From Pseudomonas mucidolens (GTDB lineage: Bacteria; Pseudomonadota; Gammaproteobacteria; Pseudomonadales; Pseudomonadaceae), in the NCBI RefSeq assembly GCF_900106045.1, contig NZ_LT629802.1, positions 248,001 to 312,000 of the forward strand: a stretch of DNA of 64,000 nt, written 5' to 3'. A program made the position numbers and the translations under genes. The stretch's first letter is position 1. Every line of letters begins with the position of its first letter. Under the pieces are notes generated by a model. The model was given only the letters and a program-made list of their open reading frames with translations. It had not been told where the DNA came from and did no database searches. Below, piece by piece: positions 1-11,520 of the stretch.

Positions 1-2
1 AG

Positions 3-263
3 CGGCGTTCTGACAGCCAGGGTTTTTTCCAGTCGCAGGGGTTGCAGGTGGCGTTATGGGATATCGATTCGCAGGATGAGCCGGGGTTGCTCAAGGCGCA
101 GGAGTCGGCCAATCGGGTGCTGACCTTGATGCTGCTGTGGCGGCGCGGGGTGATCCTGTTTCACGACTCGCAGGACACAGCCCAGGCGGCGCTACTCTGG
201 TTGTTGCACGCGACAGCGCAAAGTGGGCTGGGCTGGCAGGATTGCCGGCAAGCGTTTCGCTGA
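3..263 (+). CDS. Polysaccharide deacetylase family protein, C-terminal part
   Basis: The reading frame is open from the window edge and ends at TGA 261-263, so only the last 86 residues are visible. The segment LWDIDSQDE followed by GVILFHDSQDTAQAAL resembles the last strand of NodB-fold deacetylases, where a histidine-containing strand (LFHD) closes the metal site. The N-terminal metal-binding motifs lie outside the window, so the substrate (cell wall, exopolysaccharide or small amide) cannot be judged. The next gene, encoding a PIN-PhoH protein, is on the same strand more than 300 bases downstream and is unlikely to be co-transcribed. Family assignment is moderately sure. Confidence 0.6.
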   Translation, partial: RRSDSQGFFQSQGLQVALWDIDSQDEPGLLKAQESANRVLTLMLLWRRGVILFHDSQDTAQAALLWLLHATAQSGLGWQDCRQAFR

Positions 264-586
264 AATGACTGGAGGCCCGGCCCTGTTGGGGCTGAGGCTT
301 TTCCGGGGCGAAAATGCGTTGAAATTTGATACAGGCGGACTTCCGACTTTAACGGGGTCATGCCCCCGCGCCTAGTGCTATTCGTCATCCTGAAAAATAA
401 ACTTCAAAAAAGCGTCAAAGTGCTTTTTCCTGTCATGGGTTTTGCGGTATTACGAAGTCAGATCGCCGAAACCTGCAACACAGGTGGCGTCTTCCAGGAC
501 TCCCTCCGTGGTGTGTTCGGCGGTCGAATCGAGGCGCAGCACTGTCGTGGTATTGCGTCGACTGGCTCCCACAAAGGTGACCGAGT
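264..586. other. Intergenic region before the PIN-PhoH gene
   Basis: About 320 bases without a convincing gene. No strong terminator, REP element or clear sigma-70 promoter could be recognised. It presumably holds the terminator of the deacetylase gene and the promoter of the PIN-PhoH gene. Confidence 0.4.
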
Positions 587-1981
587 ATGGATGATCATGG
601 ACGTAACACTTCTTCCAACCAGCCAATCCTTTATGTGCTTGATACCAACGTATTGATCCACGACCCAAACGCGCTGCTCAATTTCGAAGAACACCACGTC
701 GCCATCCCGATGATCGTGCTCGAGGAACTCGACAAGCTCAAGAGCGGGCACCACAGCGTTGCCGCCGAATGCCGCCAAGCCATCCGCCTGATCGACAAGA
801 CCCTGGGCGAGGCCTCGCCTGAAGATGTCGAGATCGGTGTACCGATCCAGCGTGGCAAAGGCGAGCCCAAGGGGTTGCTGTCGATTCTGATGAGTAAGCG
901 CAGCGAGCCCAACAGCCTGCTTCCGGAAAACCTCAACGACAACAAAATCATCAACCAATTGATCGACCTGCACGCGCGTGACAAGGAGCTGCGCCTGGTG
1001 CTGGTGACCAAAGACATCAACATGCGCCTCAAGGCGCGGGCGTGTGGGATCGCCGCCGAGGACTACAGTACCGATCAGTTGGTCGACGATGTGTCGATGC
1101 TGTCCCGTGGTTATCACATGATGACCGGGTCGTTCTGGGACCGTGTCAGCAAGGTCGAGACCCGCCAGGATCACGGTCGCACCTGGCATCAGGTGCAACT
1201 GACCGACAATCTGCCAGCCGTGCATATCAACGAATTCATTGTCGACGAACAGGGCTTTGTCGGCTGGATCAAAGAAATCCAGGTCGACAAGCTACTGATC
1301 CTCGACCTGCATCAGGAACCCCTGTTGCACCAGGAGGCCTGAGGCCTGAAACCGCGTGATATCTACCAGAGCCTGGCGTTGTACGCGTTGCTCGATCCGG
1401 ATATCCACCTGGTCAACCTGACCGGCGCTGCCGGTTCGGGGAAAACCATCCTCGCCTTGGCCGCCGCCATCGAGCAGACCATGGTCACCAAGCGTTATCG
1501 GCGCATCATCGCCACCCGCAGCGTGCAGGGCCTGGACCAGGAAATCGGCTTCCTGCCGGGCACCGAGGCGGAGAAAATGGAGCCGTGGCTGGGGGCGATT
1601 ACCGACAACCTCGAAGCCTTGCACATGGATGACGAAAACACCCATGGCAGCGTCGATTACATCCTCAGCAAAGTGCCGTTGCAGTTCAAATCCCTCAACT
1701 ACATTCGAGGTCGTAGCTTCCAGCAGAGCCTGATTCTGATCGATGAATGTCAGAACCTCACGCCGCACCAGATAAAAACCATCATCACCCGTGCCGGCGC
1801 CGGTTCCAAAGTGGTGTGCCTGGGCAACCTGGCACAGATCGACACCCCTTACCTGTCCGCGACCAGCTCCGGGCTGACTTACCTGACGGAACGCTTCAAG
1901 GACTTCCCCAACGGCGTGCACATCGCCCTGCAGGGCGTCCCACGTTCGATTCTGGCCGAATACGCAGAATCTCACTTGTAA
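587..1981 (+). pseudogene. PIN-PhoH family ATPase, interrupted by an in-frame TGA
   Basis: Two open segments in one frame (587-1342 and 1343-1981) together make a full-length protein of about 464 residues. The first carries a PIN domain (LYVLDTNVLIHDP, acidic residues of a nuclease site); the second carries the PhoH ATPase with Walker A GAAGSGKT and Walker B LILIDECQN. They are split by TGA at 1340-1342, exactly where relatives have the tryptophan of a conserved WG(L/I)+P motif, so a TGG-to-TGA change is the simplest explanation. PIN-PhoH proteins are proposed RNA helicase/ribonucleases. The second half could be separately translated: AGGAGG at 1332-1337 lies 8 bases before an in-frame CTG, but the SD is also just the codons for QEA. 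A sequencing error is equally possible. Confidence 0.8.
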
Positions 1982-1990
1982 ATGCGGTCA

Positions 1991-2020
1991 ATGTGGGAGG
2001 GGGCTTGCTCCCTCCCACAT
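1991..2020. repeat. GTGGGAGG-type REP hairpin, probable terminator
   Basis: Perfect palindrome with arms ATGTGGGAGGG and CCCTCCCACAT around GGCTTGCT. It sits 10 bases after the PhoH stop codon and is followed by TTATT, so it probably doubles as transcription terminator. The same core recurs at 35591-35620. Confidence 0.75.
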
Positions 2021-2069
2021 TTATTGTGCGTTAGGTTTACAATCCCTGCTCCTGATCAGGAGTATCCCT

Positions 2070-2543
2070 GTGCTGACTCATCTCGATTCCCAAGGTCGCG
2101 CCCACATGGTCGACGTCACCGAAAAGTCCGTGACGTTCCGTGAAGCCGTGGCCGAAGCGCGGGTGCGCATGCTGCCCGAGACCCTGCAAATGATTGTCGA
2201 CGGCGCCCATCCCAAGGGCGATGTGTTTGCCGTGGCACGGATCGCCGGGATCCAGGCGGCGAAAAAGACCAGTGACTTGATCCCGCTCTGCCACCCGCTG
2301 ATGTTGACCGGCGTCAAGGTCGAACTCAGCGCCGAAGGCCATGATGCGGTGCATATCGTTGCCCGCTGCAAACTCTCCGGACAGACCGGTGTGGAGATGG
2401 AAGCGCTGACCGCCGCCAGCGTTGCCGCGTTGACTATCTACGACATGTGCAAGGCGGTAGATCGAGGCATGACCATCGAATGCATTCGCCTGCTGGAAAA
2501 ACTCGGCGGCAAGAGCGGGCATTTCAAGGCGGATGCGCAATGA
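2070..2543 (+). CDS. moaC: Cyclic pyranopterin monophosphate synthase MoaC
   Basis: MoaC converts 3',8-cyclo-7,8-dihydro-GTP (the MoaA product) to cyclic pyranopterin monophosphate in molybdenum cofactor synthesis. The 157-residue length is typical, and the conserved stretches [22 protein letters not shown], and [10 protein letters not shown] are all present. The start is GTG 2070, nine bases after a CAGGAG Shine-Dalgarno at 2056-2061. It is the first gene of a compact moaC-moaD-moaE operon; the TGA stop overlaps the moaD ATG as ATGA, indicating translational coupling. moaA and moeA are not in the window. Confidence 0.96.
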   Translation: MLTHLDSQGRAHMVDVTEKSVTFREAVAEARVRMLPETLQMIVDGAHPKGDVFAVARIAGIQAAKKTSDLIPLCHPLMLTGVKVELSAEGHDAVHIVARCKLSGQTGVEMEALTAASVAALTIYDMCKAVDRGMTIECIRLLEKLGGKSGHFKADAQ

Positions 2544-2782
2544 GTATTCAGGTGTTGTTTTTTGCCCGTTACCGGGAAGCGCTGGATTTGGACTCGCTGG
2601 AGGTCGAGGGCGAGTTCGCCACAATCGACGCTTTGCGCCAGGACTTGCTGAAGGATCCCGCGTTTGCGGTGCTCAACGAGAGCGGCTTGATGTGCGCCCG
2701 TAACGAAGAGCTGTGCGCGCTTGACGAGCCGCTGGTCGACGGCGATGAAGTGGCCTTTTTTCCTCCCGTGACTGGAGGTTGA
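2540..2782 (+). CDS. moaD: Molybdopterin synthase sulfur carrier subunit MoaD
   Basis: An 80-residue ubiquitin-fold protein ending in the obligatory Gly-Gly (PPVTGG), which is adenylated and thiocarboxylated to carry the sulfur used by MoaE. The start ATG 2540 overlaps the moaC stop by four bases. The family is short and weakly conserved, but the C-terminal tail, length and place between moaC and moaE make the call firm. Confidence 0.95.
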   Translation: MSIQVLFFARYREALDLDSLEVEGEFATIDALRQDLLKDPAFAVLNESGLMCARNEELCALDEPLVDGDEVAFFPPVTGG

Positions 2783-2784
2783 GC

Positions 2785-3234
2785 ATGGCCATCCGTGTGC
2801 AGGCCCAACCCTTCGACCCCGGCGCTGAAGTCAACGCCATGCACGCTGCCAACGTCGGTGTGGGCGCGGTCGTGAGCTTTGTCGGTTATGTGCGTGATTT
2901 CAATGAGGGCCGCGAGGTGGCGGGAATGTTCCTGGAACACTACCCGGGCATGACCGAGAAGGCCCTCGGCAAGATTGCTGTGGAGGCCGGGCAACGCTGG
3001 CCGCTGCTCAAGCTGGAAGTGCTGCACCGCATCGGCGCCCTTGAGCCGGGCGAGCCCATCGTGTTCGTGGCCGCTGCCAGCGCCCACCGCCAGGCAGCGT
3101 TTGATGCCTGCGCATTTGTCATGGACTACTTGAAGACGCGCGCGCCGTTCTGGAAGAAGGAACAGACAGCCGAAGGGCCGCGCTGGGTTGACGGCCGGGA
3201 CAGCGACCATGCAGCAGCGGATCGCTGGAAATAG
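2785..3234 (+). CDS. moaE: Molybdopterin synthase catalytic subunit MoaE
   Basis: MoaE inserts two sulfurs from MoaD thiocarboxylate into cyclic pyranopterin monophosphate to give molybdopterin. The 149-residue product shows GAVVSFVGYVRDFNEG, the LEHYPGM segment, the HRIG motif and the C-terminal KTRAPFWKKE with the lysines that line the active site. The ATG at 2785 is chosen because GGAGGT at 2774-2779 is correctly spaced; a TTG six bases upstream is less likely. It starts two bases after the moaD stop and closes the operon. Confidence 0.95.
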   Translation: MAIRVQAQPFDPGAEVNAMHAANVGVGAVVSFVGYVRDFNEGREVAGMFLEHYPGMTEKALGKIAVEAGQRWPLLKLEVLHRIGALEPGEPIVFVAAASAHRQAAFDACAFVMDYLKTRAPFWKKEQTAEGPRWVDGRDSDHAAADRWK

Positions 3235-3268
3235 CACGCCTGATAGCAGTTTTGGAATCAACCGAGAT

Positions 3269-4462
<1,194 letters not shown>

Positions 4463-4463
4463 T

Positions 4464-4502
4464 TAGCAGCTGTCGAGCCTCGCCAAGGCTCGACAGCTGC
4501 TA
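4464..4502. repeat. 17-bp palindrome of the GCAGCTGTCGAGC family
   Basis: Perfect inverted repeat: arms TAGCAGCTGTCGAGCCT and AGGCTCGACAGCTGCTA around CGCCA, between the rhlB stop and the dauA start. It resembles a Pseudomonas REP family distinct from the GTAGGAGC elements elsewhere in the window. There is no U-tract, so it may slow or partially terminate transcription from rhlB, or protect the 3' end. Confidence 0.75.
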
Positions 4503-4510
4503 CGGGCTGA

Positions 4511-5962
4511 TTATGGGCGTTTGCGCTCAACCGCACGCAACAGGTGCGTTGGCGGTGTTTCGCAACTGATCTTGCGACCCAGCAGCGTTTCGATCGAGGG
4601 CAACTGATACGAATCGTCCTCACCGGCAAAGCTGATGGACACGCCCGCCGCCCCGGCACGACTCGTACGGCCGATACGGTGTACGTAGTCGTCCGGCACT
4701 TCCGGCAGGGTGAAGTTGATCACGTGGCTGATGCCGTCGATATGAATCCCGCGGCCCGCCACGTCGGTGGCCACTAGTACCCGGATCTTGCCTTCGCGAA
4801 AGCCTTCCAGCGTCTTGATGCGCTTGTGCTGTGGCACGTCGCCGGACAACTGCGCAGCGTTGACGCCATCGCGCACCAGGCGCTCTTCGATGCGCCGCAC
4901 TTCATCCTTGCGGTTGGCAAACACCATCACCCGCTCCCAGCCGTTATCGTTGACCAGGTTGTAGAGCAGTTTGTATTTGTCGGCGCCGGCCACGGCATAG
5001 ATATGCTGTTCGACGTTTTCGCTGGCGACGTTCAGCGCCTCGATCTCGACGATAGAGGGGTCGGTGGTCCACTGTTTGGCGAGGTTCATCACGTCTTCAG
5101 TGAAGGTCGCGGAGAACAGCAACGTCTGGCGTTCGTTTTTCGGCGGGGTCTGGCGAATGATCTGGCGCACTTGCGGGATGAAGCCCATGTCGAGCATGCG
5201 GTCGGCTTCGTCGAGCACCATCACTTCGACCATGTCCAGGTGCACGTCGCCGCGCTGGTTGAAGTCCAGCAAACGGCCCGGCGTGGCGACCAGGATGTCG
5301 CAGTGGCGCGCTTCCAGGTGCTTGAGCTGTTTATCGAAGTCCATACCGCCGACGAAGGTCATGACGTTGAGGCCGGTGTATTTGGTCAGGTCGGCGGCGT
5401 CCTTGGCGATCTGTACGACCAGTTCCCGGGTCGGGGCGATGATCAGCGCCCGTGGCTCGCCCATGTAGCGCTCTTTGGGCGGCGGGGTTTGCAGCAGTTG
5501 GGTGATGATCGAAATCAGGAACGCAGCCGTCTTGCCGGTGCCAGTCTGGGCGCGGCCGATGGCGTCTTTGCCCGCCAGGGTAAAGCCCAGCACTTGGGCC
5601 TGGATCGGCGTGCAGTACGGGAAACCCAGGTCCTGAATCGCGTGCATCAGTTCCGGGGCGAGCTTGAAATCATGAAAGCGGGTTTTGCCTTCCTGGGGTT
5701 CGACCACGAAGTCTTCCAGTTTCCACGGCTTCACCACCGGCTTGGGCGCACGCTCGCGGCGGGCTTTTTCAGGCGCGGCGTTGGTCGCTGGAACCGAGGG
5801 TGGGGTTGGCGGCTTTTTTGGCGAAGCAACGGCAGCGGTGCGGCCAGGCTGTTTAGCCTCGTGGCGGCTACCGGAAGCTTGGACGGGTACGCTGGCAACA
5901 GGGGCGAGCGGCTCAGCCTCGCTTTTACCGAACATCTTCTTGAGTGCTTTGAGCACGGTCAT
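4511..5962 (-). CDS. rhlB: ATP-dependent RNA helicase RhlB
   Basis: A 483-residue DEAD-box helicase. A basic, proline- and alanine-rich N-terminal extension of about 85 residues precedes the core: Q motif with PTPIQAQ-like YCTPIQAQ, Walker [31 protein letters not shown] box ([13 protein letters not shown]), SAT motif, and C-terminal [11 protein letters not shown] and [10 protein letters not shown]. RhlB unwinds structured RNA for degradosome RNases. The RhlB assignment rather than RhlE or SrmB follows resemblance to Pseudomonas RhlB and the adjacent dauA and carboxylesterase genes, a neighbourhood shared with P. aeruginosa. Confidence 0.88.
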   Translation of the reverse strand: MTVLKALKKMFGKSEAEPLAPVASVPVQASGSRHEAKQPGRTAAVASPKKPPTPPSVPATNAAPEKARRERAPKPVVKPWKLEDFVVEPQEGKTRFHDFKLAPELMHAIQDLGFPYCTPIQAQVLGFTLAGKDAIGRAQTGTGKTAAFLISIITQLLQTPPPKERYMGEPRALIIAPTRELVVQIAKDAADLTKYTGLNVMTFVGGMDFDKQLKHLEARHCDILVATPGRLLDFNQRGDVHLDMVEVMVLDEADRMLDMGFIPQVRQIIRQTPPKNERQTLLFSATFTEDVMNLAKQWTTDPSIVEIEALNVASENVEQHIYAVAGADKYKLLYNLVNDNGWERVMVFANRKDEVRRIEERLVRDGVNAAQLSGDVPQHKRIKTLEGFREGKIRVLVATDVAGRGIHIDGISHVINFTLPEVPDDYVHRIGRTSRAGAAGVSISFAGEDDSYQLPSIETLLGRKISCETPPTHLLRAVERKRP

Positions 5963-6058
5963 CTCATCAATTGGTTAAGGAATATACGCCGGCCAGTGTA
6001 ATGCAAGAATCGGGCGCGGCGTAGTGCGTCTGTCATACGGCTACACAAACAGTGTTTT

Positions 6059-6775
<717 letters not shown>

Positions 6776-6850
6776 TTATCTGTTAACAAGATGTCGCAAG
6801 GTTGAAACTTTTTCTATTGACCTCTGACTGAATCGACTCAGCCGCCAGTC

Positions 6851-6866
6851 TGGTACGGCGCTTGCT
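6851..6866 (+). promoter_or_regulatory. Sigma-54 promoter of the aap operon
   Basis: TGGTACGGCGCTTGCT matches the RpoN consensus TGGCACG-N4-TTGC(A/T) at all but one position. The GG (6852-6853) and GC (6864-6865) dinucleotides have the required 10 bases between them. A start near 6877 would give a leader of about 184 nt before aapJ. The leader holds a TTGACCT/AGGTCAA inverted repeat (6967-6973 / 6990-6996). Nitrogen or amino-acid control through an enhancer-binding protein is inferred. Confidence 0.75.
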
Positions 6867-7060
6867 ATAAGAACCCTGATGTCATCGCTGAACCCGGGCG
6901 GTAACACTAGCAGTGACTGCCGCTTGTGGGATAGCAATTGGACTTACAGCGACAGCTTCATGCCGATTGACCTCAAAAAAAGCCAACACAGGTCAATTTC
7001 GCCTCATAAGGGTGCGGCACGGCTCAAGCTCCGACACAACAAGAGCAACTGGAGGTTTGA

Positions 7061-8092
7061 ATGAAGGTATTGAAATCCACCCTGGCCATCGTTTGCGCGG
7101 CCGCGGCACTGGGTGTCAGCAGTTTCGCCCAGGCGGGCGCAACCCTGGACGCCGTACAGAAGAAAGGTTTTGTGCAATGTGGTGTGAGTGACGGTTTGCC
7201 GGGTTTCTCGGTACCGGACGCCACCGGCAAGATCCTCGGCATCGATGCTGACTTCTGCCGTGCCGTAGCCGCCGCGGTATTCGGCGACGCGACCAAAGTC
7301 AAATTCAGTCAACTGAACGCCAAGGAGCGTTTCACCGCGCTGCAGTCCGGCGAAATCGACATCCTGTCGCGCAACACCACCATGACCAGCTCCCGTGACG
7401 CGGGCATGGGCCTGAAATTCCCGGGCTTCATTACTTACTACGACGGCATCGGCTTCCTGGTAAACAACAAGCTGGGCGTCAAGAGCGCCAAGGAACTGGA
7501 CGGTGCAACCATCTGCATCCAGGCCGGTACCACCACCGAGCTGAACGTGTCCGACTACTTCCGCGGCAACGGCCTGAAGTACACCCCGATTACGTTCGAT
7601 ACCTCCGATGAAAGCGCCAAGTCGCTGGAGTCCGGCCGTTGCGACGTACTGACCTCCGACAAGTCCCAACTGTTCGCCCAGCGCAGCAAGCTGGCCGCGC
7701 CGAAGGACTACGTGGTTCTGCCGGAAACCATTTCCAAGGAGCCGCTGGGCCCGGTCGTGCGTAACGGTGACGACGAATGGCTGGCAATCGTGCGCTGGAC
7801 TGGCTACGCCATGCTCAACGCCGAAGAAGCCGGCATCACCTCGAAGAACGTCGAAGCCCAAGCCAAGTCCACCAAGAACCCGGACGTCGCCCGTATGCTC
7901 GGCGCTGACGGTGAATACGGTAAAGACCTGAAACTGCCGAAAGACTGGGTCGTGCAGATCGTCAAGCAAGTCGGCAACTACGGTGAAGTGTTCGAGAAAA
8001 ACCTGGGCAAAAGCACCCCGCTGGAAATCGACCGCGGCCTGAACGCGTTGTGGACCAACGGCGGCATTCAATACGCACCACCAGTGCGCTGA
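7061..8092 (+). CDS. aapJ: General L-amino acid ABC transporter, periplasmic binding protein
   Basis: A 343-residue solute-binding protein of the AapJ family. A Sec signal peptide (MKVLKSTLAIVCAAAALGVSSFAQA, listed here only by its ends at residues 1 and about 25) precedes the mature start GATLDAVQ. Family hallmarks include VQCGVSDGLPGFS, NAKERFTALQSGEIDILSRN and GTTTELNVSDYF. It binds a broad set of L-amino acids, mainly glutamate, aspartate, glutamine and histidine in studied systems, and delivers them to AapQM. It is first in the aapJQMP operon, with TGGAGG seven bases before the ATG, and is separated from aapQ by a stem-loop. Confidence 0.93.
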   Translation: MKVLKSTLAIVCAAAALGVSSFAQAGATLDAVQKKGFVQCGVSDGLPGFSVPDATGKILGIDADFCRAVAAAVFGDATKVKFSQLNAKERFTALQSGEIDILSRNTTMTSSRDAGMGLKFPGFITYYDGIGFLVNNKLGVKSAKELDGATICIQAGTTTELNVSDYFRGNGLKYTPITFDTSDESAKSLESGRCDVLTSDKSQLFAQRSKLAAPKDYVVLPETISKEPLGPVVRNGDDEWLAIVRWTGYAMLNAEEAGITSKNVEAQAKSTKNPDVARMLGADGEYGKDLKLPKDWVVQIVKQVGNYGEVFEKNLGKSTPLEIDRGLNALWTNGGIQYAPPVR

Positions 8093-8099
8093 TGGTTCT

Positions 8100-8128
8100 A
8101 TCACCCGGTGGGCCAACCACCGGGTGAT
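8100..8128 (+). other. Intercistronic stem-loop between aapJ and aapQ
   Basis: Perfect 12-bp stem ATCACCCGGTGG / CCACCGGGTGAT with loop GCCAA, eight bases after the aapJ stop and without a U-tract. Such hairpins after binding-protein genes commonly block 3' exonucleases, so the binding protein is made in excess over membrane subunits. Function here is inferred. Confidence 0.7.
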
Positions 8129-8157
8129 GTTCTGTTCCATTCCTTGCGGGGCACTTC

Positions 8158-9339
8158 ATGCAAAATTCAATCGGCGCACCCAAGCAGAGGCTCAGCCTCA
8201 GCGATCCACGCGTGCGTGCCTGGGTCTTTCAGATCGTCACGATTGTGGCGGTCGTCTCATTGGGCTGGTTTCTGTTCGATAACACGCAAACCAACCTTGA
8301 ACACCGGGGCATTACCTCCGGGTTCAGCTTTCTGGAGCGCAGTGCCGGTTTCGGCATCGCCCAAACCCTGATCGACTACACCGAAGCGGACAGTTATGCC
8401 CGCGTCTTTGTCATCGGCTTGCTTAACACCCTGTTGGTGACCTTTATCGGCGTGATCCTGGCGACCATTCTCGGTTTCATTATCGGCGTGGCGCGTCTGT
8501 CGAAGAACTGGATCATCGCCAAACTGGCAACGGTGTACGTGGAGGTTTTCCGTAACATCCCGCCCTTGCTACAGATTTTGTTCTGGTACTTCGCGGTGTT
8601 CCTGACCCTGCCGGGGCCGCGCGGCGCGCATAACGTCGGTGACATCTTCTTTGTCAGCAGCCGCGGCGTGAACATGCCTGGCGCCTTGGTGACCGAAGGG
8701 TTCTGGCCGTTCGTGGTCAGCGTCGTGCTGGCGATTGTCGCGATCGTACTGATGAGCCGCTGGGCCACCAAACGCTTTGAGGCCACCGGGCAGCCGTTCC
8801 ACAAGTTCTGGGTCGGGCTGGCGCTGTTCCTGGCGATCCCGGCGCTGTGCGCGCTACTGTTCGGCGCGCCGGTGCACTGGGAAATGCCGGAGCTCAAGGG
8901 GTTCAACTTCGTGGGTGGCTGGGTGCTGATTCCAGAGCTGCTGGCCTTGACCCTGGCGTTGACGGTGTACACGGCGGCGTTTATCGCTGAAATCGTGCGT
9001 TCCGGGATCAAGTCGGTCAGCCACGGCCAAACGGAAGCGGCCCACTCGCTGGGCATGCGCAACGGGCCGACCCTGCGCAAGGTGATCATCCCGCAAGCCC
9101 TGCGGGTGATCATTCCTCCGCTCACCAGCCAATACCTGAACCTGGCAAAAAACTCTTCGTTGGCAGCCGGCATCGGTTACCCGGAAATGGTCTCGTTGTT
9201 TGCCGGTACGGTGCTGAACCAGACCGGGCAGGCGATCGAAGTCATTGCCATCACCATGAGCGTGTACCTGGCGATCAGTATCAGCATTTCCCTGCTGATG
9301 AACTGGTACAACAAGCGCATTGCGCTGATCGAGCGGTGA
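8158..9339 (+). CDS. aapQ: General L-amino acid ABC transporter permease AapQ
   Basis: A 393-residue inner-membrane permease of the His/Glu family. A first transmembrane segment (about residues 25-43) is followed by the conserved core with NTLLVTFIGVILATILG, the YVEVFRNIPPLLQILFWY segment and, near the C-terminus, the EAA-type coupling loop GQTEAAHSLGMRNG that contacts AapP. Long permeases of this kind, with an extra domain between the first helices, are typical of AapQ. It forms the heteromeric channel with AapM, whose gene follows after ten bases. Confidence 0.92.
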   Translation: MQNSIGAPKQRLSLSDPRVRAWVFQIVTIVAVVSLGWFLFDNTQTNLEHRGITSGFSFLERSAGFGIAQTLIDYTEADSYARVFVIGLLNTLLVTFIGVILATILGFIIGVARLSKNWIIAKLATVYVEVFRNIPPLLQILFWYFAVFLTLPGPRGAHNVGDIFFVSSRGVNMPGALVTEGFWPFVVSVVLAIVAIVLMSRWATKRFEATGQPFHKFWVGLALFLAIPALCALLFGAPVHWEMPELKGFNFVGGWVLIPELLALTLALTVYTAAFIAEIVRSGIKSVSHGQTEAAHSLGMRNGPTLRKVIIPQALRVIIPPLTSQYLNLAKNSSLAAGIGYPEMVSLFAGTVLNQTGQAIEVIAITMSVYLAISISISLLMNWYNKRIALIER

Positions 9340-9349
9340 GGAAACGCGC

Positions 9350-10447
9350 ATGACATCCCATACTTTCAAACCTGACATGCCCCCGCCGAACAGCAGTATC
9401 GGCGTGGTGGCATGGATGCGCGCGAACATGTTCTCCAGCTGGCTTAACACCCTGCTGACGCTGTTCGCGTTCTACCTGATCTACCTGGTGATCCCGCCGA
9501 TTCTCAGTTGGGCGGTCATTGACGCCAACTGGGTCGGCACCACCCAGGCCGACTGCACCAAGGAGGGCGCCTGCCGGGTGTTCATCCAGCAGCGCTTCGG
9601 CCAGTTCATGTACGGCTACTACCCGGTGGACCTGCGCTGGCGCGTCGACCTGACCGTGTGGTTGGCGGTCATCGGCGCCGCGCCGCTGTTCATCTCGCGT
9701 TTCCCGCGCAAGGCCGTCTACGGCCTGGGGTTCCTGGTGCTGTACCCGATCATTGCCTTCTACCTGCTGCACGGCGGGATTTTCGGCATGACCAATGTCC
9801 CCACCAGTCGCTGGGGCGGCCTGATGCTGACCCTGGTGATCGCTACCGTCGGCATCGCCGGCGCCTTGCCGTTGGGTATCGTGCTGGCATTGGGTCGACG
9901 TTCGGACATGCCGGCGATTCGTGTGGTGTGCGTGACCTTCATCGAGTTCTGGCGCGGTGTGCCGTTGATCACGGTGCTGTTCATGTCGTCGGTGATGTTG
10001 CCGCTGTTCCTGCCTGAAGGCATGAACTTCGACAAGCTGCTGCGGGCACTGATCGGGGTGATTCTGTTCCAGTCGGCCTATGTGGCCGAAGTGGTGCGCG
10101 GTGGTTTGCAGGCGATCCCCAAAGGGCAGTACGAAGCCGCTGCGGCGATGGGCCTGGGTTACTGGCGCAGCATGGGCCTGGTGATTTTGCCGCAAGCCTT
10201 GAAGATGGTGATCCCGGGGATCGTCAACACTTTCATCGCGCTGTTCAAGGACACCAGCCTTGTGATCATCATCGGCCTGTTCGACCTGCTCAACAGCGTC
10301 AAGCAAGCTGCCGCCGACCCCAAATGGCTGGGCATGGCCACTGAAGGCTATGTATTCGCGGCCCTGGTGTTCTGGATTTTCTGTTTTGGTATGTCGCGCT
10401 ATTCCATGCATCTGGAACGCAAGCTCGACACAGGCCACAAGCGTTAG
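9350..10447 (+). CDS. aapM: General L-amino acid ABC transporter permease AapM
   Basis: A 365-residue permease, partner of AapQ. It shows an N-terminal membrane segment, several hydrophobic helices in the first half, then [18 protein letters not shown], the [16 protein letters not shown] segment and the coupling loop [17 protein letters not shown]. The ATG at 9350 is preceded by TGAGGAAA overlapping the end of aapQ. A final helix reaches [13 protein letters not shown]. The gene continues the aap operon with an 11-base gap to aapP. Confidence 0.92.
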   Translation: MTSHTFKPDMPPPNSSIGVVAWMRANMFSSWLNTLLTLFAFYLIYLVIPPILSWAVIDANWVGTTQADCTKEGACRVFIQQRFGQFMYGYYPVDLRWRVDLTVWLAVIGAAPLFISRFPRKAVYGLGFLVLYPIIAFYLLHGGIFGMTNVPTSRWGGLMLTLVIATVGIAGALPLGIVLALGRRSDMPAIRVVCVTFIEFWRGVPLITVLFMSSVMLPLFLPEGMNFDKLLRALIGVILFQSAYVAEVVRGGLQAIPKGQYEAAAAMGLGYWRSMGLVILPQALKMVIPGIVNTFIALFKDTSLVIIIGLFDLLNSVKQAAADPKWLGMATEGYVFAALVFWIFCFGMSRYSMHLERKLDTGHKR

Positions 10448-10458
10448 GAGTTCTATCG

Positions 10459-11223
10459 ATGAGCGAAGCAAACAAACAGCCTGTGAGCCCTGAAGGCATT
10501 ATCCAGATGCAGGGCGTGAACAAGTGGTACGGCCAGTTCCACGTGTTGAAAGACATCAACCTCGACGTCAAACAGGGCGAGCGTATCGTGCTGTGCGGCC
10601 CGTCGGGTTCCGGCAAGTCCACCACCATCCGCTGCCTCAACCGCCTGGAAGAACACCAGCAAGGGCGCATTGTGGTGGATGGCGTGGAACTGACCAACGA
10701 CCTCAAGCAGATCGAAACGGTCCGCCGTGAAGTCGGCATGGTGTTTCAGCACTTCAATCTGTTCCCGCACCTGACCATCCTGCAGAACTGCACGCTGGCG
10801 CCAATGTGGGTGCGCAAGATGCCCAAGCGCAAGGCCGAGGAAATCGCCATGCACTATCTGGAGCGGGTGCGTATTCCGGAGCAGGCTCACAAGTATCCGG
10901 GGCAACTGTCCGGCGGTCAGCAACAGCGCGTGGCGATTGCCCGGGCGTTGTGCATGAAGCCGAAAATCATGCTGTTCGATGAACCGACCTCGGCCCTCGA
11001 TCCGGAAATGGTCAAGGAAGTACTCGACACCATGATCGGCCTCGCCGAAGACGGCATGACCATGCTCTGCGTGACCCACGAAATGGGTTTTGCGCGGACC
11101 GTGGCCAACCGTGTGATCTTCATGGACAAGGGCGAGATCGTTGAACAGGCGGCGCCGAATGACTTCTTCGATAACCCACAGAATGATCGGACCAAGCTGT
11201 TCTTGAGCCAGATTCTGCATTGA
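10459..11223 (+). CDS. aapP: General L-amino acid ABC transporter ATP-binding protein AapP
   Basis: A 254-residue ABC ATPase with Walker [11 protein letters not shown]-loop [10 protein letters not shown], signature [15 protein letters not shown], Walker [15 protein letters not shown] and H-loop VTHEMGFA. It powers AapQM. TAGGAG lies eight bases before the ATG. It is the last gene of the sigma-54-preceded aapJQMP operon; a REPIN follows 72 bases after the stop. Confidence 0.95.
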   Translation: MSEANKQPVSPEGIIQMQGVNKWYGQFHVLKDINLDVKQGERIVLCGPSGSGKSTTIRCLNRLEEHQQGRIVVDGVELTNDLKQIETVRREVGMVFQHFNLFPHLTILQNCTLAPMWVRKMPKRKAEEIAMHYLERVRIPEQAHKYPGQLSGGQQQRVAIARALCMKPKIMLFDEPTSALDPEMVKEVLDTMIGLAEDGMTMLCVTHEMGFARTVANRVIFMDKGEIVEQAAPNDFFDNPQNDRTKLFLSQILH

Positions 11224-11295
11224 TCGACAGGTGATGTCGGCATAAACCCAGCCTGAGGAGACTGTTCAGTCAAGGCTGAACTACGAAGGTTTTTT

Positions 11296-11393
11296 GTAGG
11301 AGCGAGCTTGCTCGCGAAAAACGTCAACGATACTGCGTGTTTCCTGGATAAACGCGGTGCCGATGAGTTCTTCGCGAGCAATCTCGCTCCTAC
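11296..11393. repeat. REPIN (inverted pair of GTAGGAGC REPs)
   Basis: Left arm GTAGGAGCGAGCTTGCTCGC and right arm ending CTCGCTCCTAC, with a spacer containing AAAACGTCAACGATA and a GGATAAACGCGG segment shared with other REPINs here. The right arm carries one change (GAGCAATCTCG). It lies between aapP and the following regulator. Just downstream is CTTAATTGAACGGCATT (11409-11425), a motif that recurs near 56.9-57.2 kb. Confidence 0.9.
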
Positions 11394-11520
11394 AGTCATC
11401 GCTATTTGCTTAATTGAACGGCATTCAGACAAGCCCCCCTCGCCACCGGTTGCCTTGATGGGCAAGTCCGAATATGCTGCGGACAAATTCATCCTATGAT
11501 TGGACGAAAGCAATAAGTTC

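Noticed and set aside
1340..1342. TGA as selenocysteine codon in the PhoH gene
   Set aside because: Relatives have Trp there, and no downstream selenocysteine insertion hairpin was recognised.
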